From contig JACPVI010000071.1 of assembly GCA_016191815.1 (NCBI GenBank), positions 1 to 64,000 of the forward strand: a DNA stretch of 64,000 nt, in the 5' to 3' direction. The notes below the pieces were generated by a model. The model made no database searches. It had not been told where the DNA came from and saw only the letters and a program-made list of their open reading frames with translations. Both the position numbers and the translations under genes were made by a program. This document shows positions 59,007-64,000 of this stretch, piece by piece (the stretch's first letter is position 1; every line of letters begins with the position of its first letter). Source of the DNA: Myxococcales bacterium (GTDB lineage Bacteria > Myxococcota > Myxococcia > Myxococcales > Myxococcaceae).

Positions 59007-59416
59007 GCAAGCGGATGGCCGCGATCGTTCTGGCGCTGGGCGCGTCAGCGTGCGGGCCGCCGCCCGCCCAGGTGGCGGGCACCTACAGCGGGCAGCAGAA
59101 CCTGATCGTCACCGGCGGAGCGGGGGAGGCCGGCTCGGAGGTCATCTCGGTCACCCAGCAGGGAGGCGAGATCAAGTTCACTCTTGGGCTATGCCAGGTG
59201 AAGGCGGTGGCGGACACCACCGCGAGCTTCCGGGTCGAGGGCTTCCGCTGCACCAAGTACCTCGCTTCGCAGGCATGGGAGCTGATCGGCGACGATGGGA
59301 AGAGCAAGGTGAGCGCGAATTCGAGCAACCTCTCGGTGGCGATCTCCGGCCGCGCCAAGAGCAACCAGGTGGAGTACCCGTTCAGCTGGGGCTTCAACGG
59401 CGCCCGCGGCTTCTGA
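59003..59416 (+). CDS. Small lipoprotein translationally coupled to glyS
   Basis: 137 residues; lipobox GASAC (Cys17). The mature part is beta-rich (GTYSGQQNLIVTGGAGEAGSEVISVTQQGGEIKFTLGLCQVKAVADTTASFRVEGFRC), lipocalin-like in feel, with two Cys. ATG 59003 overlaps the glyS stop (ATGA), so it is expressed with the synthetase although the link is probably one of position, not function. Confidence 0.78.
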   Translation: MSKRMAAIVLALGASACGPPPAQVAGTYSGQQNLIVTGGAGEAGSEVISVTQQGGEIKFTLGLCQVKAVADTTASFRVEGFRCTKYLASQAWELIGDDGKSKVSANSSNLSVAISGRAKSNQVEYPFSWGFNGARGF

Positions 59417-59603
59417 GAGCAGACAAAGCCTCTCTACCTCCGACTCGGGTTCGCCCGCCCCCAAGGCCCAACCGGAGTCTGAGAGAGGGACGGGGTGAGG
59501 GGTCGGCTGGCCGAACGTCGCCCCGCTCCACCGACCCACGGCCGAGGCGGCGCCCGCCCGCCCGCCGATTCCGCCCGGGAGGTTGAAGCTCGAAAGGAAG
59601 GGC

Positions 59604-59702
59604 ATGGAGAGTTACGACCTCCCGAGCGCGACCCTGCTCCTGCTGGCGGCGCTGTTGCTCGTCGTGGCGGCGCTCCTCCGGCGGGCCGAGCGCGCTCCCT
59701 GA
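59604..59702 (+). CDS. 32-residue membrane microprotein
   Basis: ATG 59604 follows AAAGGAAGG. The frame reads MESYDLPSATLLLLAALLLV, VAALLRRAERAP: a short acidic start, one Leu/Ala-rich transmembrane helix and a basic tail. Length and ribosome site favour a real gene. The tail orientation suggests C-terminus in the cytoplasm. The surrounding 59417-59835 holds nothing else recognisable. Confidence 0.5.
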   Translation: MESYDLPSATLLLLAALLLVVAALLRRAERAP

Positions 59703-59835
59703 GGCGGCGGCCGGAGGCCGGACCTCGACGCGCTCGGCCTGGAGCTCGCCCCGAGCCATGACGTGAGGCAGGAGCAACCCGACGGATTGTCCTGTTGCCC
59801 GGCGCGGTGGCCGTCCCTACACTGCGCGCCCCTCG

Positions 59836-61194
59836 ATGCGACGGATCGTTCTCCTGCTGCTAGTGACTGCCTGCTGCGTCCCCGCCGGTGAGCCCGTCAT
59901 TCCGCCGCAGGGGACCCTGTACTTTCCGGCCGGAGTGGTACACCTGGACTCGCCGGACTCGCCCGAGGGCTTTCTCTACGTCGCCAGCGTGAACACCGAC
60001 CGGCGATACGATTTCGGCTCGGTGACCGCCATCGAGCTCTCGAACGTGGGGAGTCCGGACACCGGGCTCCCGGCGATCGGCGCGACACCTAACGGGGGCC
60101 CACTGTTGATCCCGGAGCTGAACGTCGCGGATAGGGGCGTCGCCGCCATCGACAGTTTCGCCGGAGAGATGGCCGCGTTCCGCCCCCCGGATGGAGGGAG
60201 CCCGCTCCTGTTCGTCCCCACGCGCTCCGAGCGCAGCCGACTCAACGTGATCTTGGCGTCGGGTCCGCTGCTCTCGTGCTTTGGCGACGGTCAGGGCCAG
60301 AACTGCTCCGCTTCCGCTGCTTCGCTGGTCGCGTTCGAGAAGACGGCCTCCGACGGTGGCGCGAATCCGAGCGGTCTTCCCCGGGCGCCCGAGCCGTTCG
60401 GGGTGGGCATCTCGCGGGACGGGCAGGGCGAAGTGTTCGTCACCCACCTCGAATCCGCCGACTCGCCCCCGGGGAGCCGGGGCAACTTCAAGACCTACCT
60501 GGTCAAGACGAGCGCCGGGAACCCGACGATCACCGAGCAAAGCTTCATCGGGCTGGGAGGCGGAGGCACGCACAGCGTCGAGGTGGGGGCGCGCTACGCC
60601 TACGTTACCGGGCGCTTCCTCAATCCCTTTGGTCACCTCCTCCGCCTGGTGGACCGCCAGACGGAGGAAGTGCTGTTCACCAGCCTGGAGGATGTTTTCC
60701 GGGCGCGGGAGGCGCGGGGCATCGCGCTCGGTTCCAACGAACGTCGCCTCTACATGGTCGCGCGGGAACCGGACGAGCTTCTGGTGGTCGAGCTGGAGGC
60801 CATCACCACCGCCTCGCCCACGGTCCGGATCGTCCGACACGTGCCGCTCCCCAGGGGCCCCAACCAGGCGCGTGTCATCGAGCGGGCGGGGCGCGGCGAT
60901 CTGGTGGTGGTGAGCTGTTCCACGGCCGGGGTGGTGGCGATCTACGACGACGATGCCGGTGTGCTGGTGAGCCAGCTCTCCGGCGTGGGAGCCCAACCGT
61001 TTGGACTGGCGGTGAGCCGGCGCGGAGCCGGGGCGAGGCTCTTCGTCACCAACTTCGGCGACGGGCGAGTGGCGGTGATCGATCTCCCGGATGTCTCGAG
61101 GCCCGACCAGGCGCGGCTCGTGGCGCACTTGGGAAAGCCACACGTTTGCCACACCAGCCCGGACGACCCCGAATGCACGAAAGGGGCGCAATGA
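59836..61194 (+). CDS. Secreted beta-propeller-like lipoprotein
   Basis: 452 residues. Signal peptide with lipobox LVTAC. Repeated WD/YncE-like blades: GFLYVASVNTDRRYDFGSVTAIEL, FGVGISRDGQGEVFVTHLES, THSVEVGARYAYVTGRFL, RGIALGSNERRLYMVAREPDELLVVELE, RGDLVVVSCSTAGVVAIYDDDAGVLVSQLSGVGAQPFGLAVSRRGAGARLFVTNFGDGRVAVIDLPD. Ends with a CHTSPDDPEC disulfide-type pair. Its stop overlaps the start of the next, related gene. Confidence 0.82.
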   Translation: MRRIVLLLLVTACCVPAGEPVIPPQGTLYFPAGVVHLDSPDSPEGFLYVASVNTDRRYDFGSVTAIELSNVGSPDTGLPAIGATPNGGPLLIPELNVADRGVAAIDSFAGEMAAFRPPDGGSPLLFVPTRSERSRLNVILASGPLLSCFGDGQGQNCSASAASLVAFEKTASDGGANPSGLPRAPEPFGVGISRDGQGEVFVTHLESADSPPGSRGNFKTYLVKTSAGNPTITEQSFIGLGGGGTHSVEVGARYAYVTGRFLNPFGHLLRLVDRQTEEVLFTSLEDVFRAREARGIALGSNERRLYMVAREPDELLVVELEAITTASPTVRIVRHVPLPRGPNQARVIERAGRGDLVVVSCSTAGVVAIYDDDAGVLVSQLSGVGAQPFGLAVSRRGAGARLFVTNFGDGRVAVIDLPDVSRPDQARLVAHLGKPHVCHTSPDDPECTKGAQ

Positions 61195-63236
61195 GGCGCG
61201 TGCTCGGAGCCGCGGCGAAGGGCGGGCCTCGACCGGGCTCGGCCCGAGCGGAGCCGCGGAAAAGATCCCTCTCCGGGCGATTCTATCTGGCCCCGCTCGC
61301 CGCGCTGATGCTGGCCGGCTGTCCACCGCAGCAGACGGCGACGCCGGCGAACATCTCCGGGACGGTGGGCATGCTGCAGGTGGGGCAGCTCCTCTTCGTC
61401 ACCTCTTCCGATCGGCACGAGCTCCGGGCGCTCGACCTCTCCATCCCCGACACCCACGACTGGGTGCGGGCGCCAAACGCGCTGGAGCCGCTGTCCATCC
61501 CCGTGCTGGACCGGCCCTCAGGGCTCGTTCGCGACGTCCGCTATTCGGACGACCCGCCGGACAGCGGCACCCCCGCGGTCGAGATCGTGGGACCGTACGT
61601 GTACGCGATCAGCGCCGGGGCCCCGGAGATCTCGATCGTCTGGGCGAACTACACGAAGCCAGACGGAGGACTTCAAGAGGAAGCGAAGGGGCAGCTCACC
61701 GAGCTGATGCGGCTCCCCACGTCCGCGCCGGTCACTGCGGTCGCGGCGCGCGGCCCCGCGGACGGCGGACCCAGCACGCTGTACTTCGCGACCTTCGAGT
61801 CGTCCGGGGCCTCGACCTGGTCGCTTCCCGTCCGACCTCCGAACGACCTCGCCGACGCCGGGCCGGGGAGCGTCCTCGCCGGGCAGAAGCTGCTGGCCAG
61901 CGCCGCGGGCGAATCGGTATCGGCGCTCTTGCCCTTGCCGAGGGGCAGGCTGGTGATCGCTACCCGCAAAGAGGCAGGGAGGGGAGGGCGCACCGTGCTG
62001 CTCGATGAGGCGACCCTCGCCACCACTCCGCTGCCTTTCCCGGGGCCGGTGCGCCACCTGGCCACCCACGAAAGGTCCGCCGCGCTGGCGGGCGAGGCCG
62101 GACAGAACGTGTTCGGAATACTGGAAGAGACCGTCTGCTCCCCGACCGGCTGCGGAGGCTTGCTGGCCGTCGATGTCGGGCAGACGCCTCCTTCCATCGC
62201 CAGGGACTACATGTCCGACGGGGGCCGCAACACCATGGTGCCCATCCGGTTCGGCGACGGGCTGGTGCAAGGGCTGGCCCTCGCCTCCGACGTCTCCATC
62301 GCTCAGCCGGACGGCACCGCCGCCACCTTGCCGGTGCTCGGCCTCGCCACCACCTCGACCGGAGAGATCTTCATCTTCAACGCCGGGGAGCTGCGCCAGA
62401 TCGACACAGACGGGAATTCCGGTGGGGTGAGCTTGCAGTCGATCACGGTGCTCGAGGCCGACGGCAGCCAGCGGCCCTATGCGGAGTTCGACGGCGGCTT
62501 CCGCGGGCCCATCTTCGATGACCCGAATACTACGGATGTCGATGAGAACCCGGCGGCCGCCGACGGCGCCGCGCGCGACGAGCTCATCTCCCTCACCTTC
62601 GAGGGTCGCATCCCCGGGCTGATCGACGTGCCCACCCCGAATCCGCCGGGGACGCGGTTTTCCGCCGAGCAGGCCTCCCGAGCCGCGCCCGGCGATCGGA
62701 TTCTCTTCGCCGGCACCCCAGGCGCGGGAGTGGACGGGGGAAGCGGATGCGAGAAGGCCGTGGTTGCGGTGGAGCCCGCCGCGATCGTCACCGAACCCAT
62801 CCCCCCAGGCTGCGAGTCGCCATTCACCGTCCGCGCGTCCGGCAGGCAGCCCTACGTGGTAGCCGGCAGCGCCACCGGCTTCATGGGTCGGGTAGGTAAT
62901 AGTCAGTCGTTTGTCTACACCGGCGAGTACTTCCACCATCCGGACGGGGTGGACACCAGCAAGCCGCAGCTCGAGCTCGAGATGGGCCCAGGCGGCGAGC
63001 TGAGCCGCGACGACCGATACCTGATCCCCACGCAGAGCGGCTTCGCCCCCTACGTGACGGCGGTAGACACCGAGCTGGCGAGCATTGGCCGCAACCTCTT
63101 CCACCCCGGCTCGGTGGTGATCAACAAGGCGGGCTCGCGGATCCTGGTGGCCTACCCACCGGCCGACATGGTCCTGGAGCTTAACCCTGCCCTGCTAACC
63201 CCCGGCTTGGTCCGAAACGTCGTGCCTTATCGGTAG
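61191..63236 (+). CDS. Secreted lipoprotein of unknown function, propeller-like
   Basis: 681 residues from ATG 61191, overlapping the preceding stop (ATGA). An Arg-rich n-region of about 35 residues precedes the hydrophobic stretch YLAPLAALMLAGC, a long but acceptable lipoprotein signal; a start farther in could trim it. The mature protein alternates beta blades (VGQLLFVTSSDRHELRALDLS, VEIVGPYVYAISAGAPEISIVWAN, GRLVIATRKEAGRGGRTVLLDEATLATTPLPFPGPVRHLATHE) with an insertion containing CSPTGCGG and a C-terminal part ending GSVVINKAGSRILVAYPPADMVLELNP. Likely partner of the preceding protein. Confidence 0.8.
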   Translation: MRRVLGAAAKGGPRPGSARAEPRKRSLSGRFYLAPLAALMLAGCPPQQTATPANISGTVGMLQVGQLLFVTSSDRHELRALDLSIPDTHDWVRAPNALEPLSIPVLDRPSGLVRDVRYSDDPPDSGTPAVEIVGPYVYAISAGAPEISIVWANYTKPDGGLQEEAKGQLTELMRLPTSAPVTAVAARGPADGGPSTLYFATFESSGASTWSLPVRPPNDLADAGPGSVLAGQKLLASAAGESVSALLPLPRGRLVIATRKEAGRGGRTVLLDEATLATTPLPFPGPVRHLATHERSAALAGEAGQNVFGILEETVCSPTGCGGLLAVDVGQTPPSIARDYMSDGGRNTMVPIRFGDGLVQGLALASDVSIAQPDGTAATLPVLGLATTSTGEIFIFNAGELRQIDTDGNSGGVSLQSITVLEADGSQRPYAEFDGGFRGPIFDDPNTTDVDENPAAADGAARDELISLTFEGRIPGLIDVPTPNPPGTRFSAEQASRAAPGDRILFAGTPGAGVDGGSGCEKAVVAVEPAAIVTEPIPPGCESPFTVRASGRQPYVVAGSATGFMGRVGNSQSFVYTGEYFHHPDGVDTSKPQLELEMGPGGELSRDDRYLIPTQSGFAPYVTAVDTELASIGRNLFHPGSVVINKAGSRILVAYPPADMVLELNPALLTPGLVRNVVPYR

Positions 63237-63252
63237 CTTGGCCTCGGCCAAG
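63237..63252. terminator. Perfect hairpin after the propeller-like genes
   Basis: CTTGGCC-TC-GGCCAAG begins at the stop codon of the preceding gene. No U-tract follows directly, but an AT-rich stretch (GATATCTTTA) comes 10 bp later. It could be a weak terminator or an operator for the FHA gene. Confidence 0.4.
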
Positions 63253-63299
63253 GCTTGCTGATATCTTTACTTGCCCTCGGTTCGCTCTAGTCTTTGGCG

Positions 63300-64000
63300 A
63301 TGATGGACCCAAGCACACGACCTGCGCGCAAGGTCTCGATTGCTGACCACATCTGGGACGCCTTCGAGGAGATGGCGTCGTCGATGGGGACCGACCGCGA
63401 CGGCCTGATCAACCAGGCCATGTTCATGTTTGCCCGCCTCAACGGCTTCCTCGACGCGGCGGCCAACGGCGCCCGCGGCAACGGGGCCGTCCCGGCGCCG
63501 GCGCGCGCGGCGAGCCCTCCGGCGGTGGCGGCGGCTCCGGCCCGTGAAGCGCCGCCTGCCCGGCCTGCCCGTCCCCCCGAGCCTCCGGCGCAGAAGCTCG
63601 ATGACGATCCGGTTCGGCGGGAGGTGGCCGAACGCGTCCTCGAGACCGCTGCCGAACTGGAGCGGCTGATCAAGGGCAAGAGCTCCAACGCCGACATCTC
63701 CGCCGAGGAGCCGCCTCCCGAAGACGAGATGGGGATGGAGATGGAGGACGGCGCGGCGGACTCCAGCGCCGGCGGCAACCTCTACCTGATGGCCGAAGGC
63801 GGCGAGCTGGACAAGATCGCCAAGGACCGCTTCATCATCGGGCGCGGCAAGCACTGCGACTTCGTGATCAACTCGGGCAAGGTGTCGCGCGAACACGCGG
63901 TGGTAGTCCGCGAGGGCGCCGACTTCTTCATCGAGGATCTGGGCTCCTCCAACGGCACCTGGTTCAACAAGCAGCGCATCAAGCGCCGCAAGGTCGAAGA
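63300..64000 (+). CDS. FHA domain protein (3' end outside window)
   Basis: Frame opens at ATG 63300 (a second ATG at 63303) and is still open at the window edge after 233 codons. Residues 1-55 (RPARKVSIADHIWDAFEEMASSMGTDRDGLINQAMFMFARLNGF) resemble a ribbon-helix-helix-like or small helical module. An Ala/Pro-rich linker and an acidic segment (EEPPPEDEMGMEMED) follow. The FHA domain begins near 155: FIIGRGKHCDFVINSGKVSREHAVVV, DFFIEDLGSSNGTWFNKQRIKRR, with the phosphothreonine-binding Arg, Ser-Arg-Glu-His and Ser-Asn-Gly motifs intact. It should read phospho-Thr made by Ser/Thr kinases, abundant in myxobacteria. Confidence 0.9.
   Translation, partial: MMDPSTRPARKVSIADHIWDAFEEMASSMGTDRDGLINQAMFMFARLNGFLDAAANGARGNGAVPAPARAASPPAVAAAPAREAPPARPARPPEPPAQKLDDDPVRREVAERVLETAAELERLIKGKSSNADISAEEPPPEDEMGMEMEDGAADSSAGGNLYLMAEGGELDKIAKDRFIIGRGKHCDFVINSGKVSREHAVVVREGADFFIEDLGSSNGTWFNKQRIKRRKVE

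Overview
The window is GC-rich, gene-dense DNA of a deltaproteobacterium, most likely a myxobacterium (Myxococcota). The evidence is a Tgl-type pilotin upstream of recO, many secreted lipoproteins with Cys-rich, MopI-type or Asp-box repeats, a myxobacterial HNH endonuclease, a very large RHS protein, FHA and Hsp70-like proteins, and a fused receiver-cyclase.

Regions. (1) 1-5.7 kb is accessory: a truncated HNH gene, a decayed YiiX-like hydrolase, a TetR gene facing an Asp-box lipoprotein across a perfect operator, a MerR regulator behind a small gene that duplicates its C-terminal domain, and a TPR remnant. (2) 5.7-18.9 kb is mostly core: mutS, a possibly degenerate CHAP-like protein, an amidase, glnD, a MopI-type lipoprotein, a RimK-like ligase, a small secreted protein and rlmB. 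(3) 18.97-31.9 kb is the translation/transcription locus: promoter, tRNA-Thr, -Tyr, -Gly, -Thr, rpmG, tRNA-Trp, secE, nusG, rplK, rplA, L10 leader, rplJ, rplL, attenuator-like hairpin, rpoB, rpoC. The tuf gene usual between the second tRNA-Thr and rpmG is missing. (4) 32.2-34.8 kb: two phasin-like proteins, a lytic transglycosylase and a frameshifted gene. (5) 34.8-42.0 kb is an RHS island: a 42-43 bp periodic repeat array, a C11 tract, a dyad, a strong promoter, a 2023-residue RHS protein with a Cys-rich tip, and an overlapping downstream gene that could be its immunity gene. (6) 42.0-47.4 kb is a leftward module of DUF2760 and two Hsp70-like ATPases. (7) 47.4-50.8 kb: secreted protein, unknown protein, tgl, a RodZ-like HTH membrane protein, recO and a 29-residue membrane microprotein. 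(8) 50.8-64 kb: divergent surface lipoproteins (vWA plus CCP-repeat), a receiver-cyclase, glyQ-glyS, two overlapping secreted beta-propeller-like genes, and the start of an FHA protein cut by the window edge.

GTCGAG-type heptamer repeats occur at three gene junctions (18.08, 20.76 and 44.80-44.94 kb) and extend into the ends of rlmB and one Hsp70 gene. The strongest candidates for something undescribed are the RHS control region with its toxin tip and partner, the MerR plus stand-alone-domain pair with a perfect 20-bp operator, and the double Hsp70/DUF2760 module. All functions are read from sequence by eye; no database search was run.
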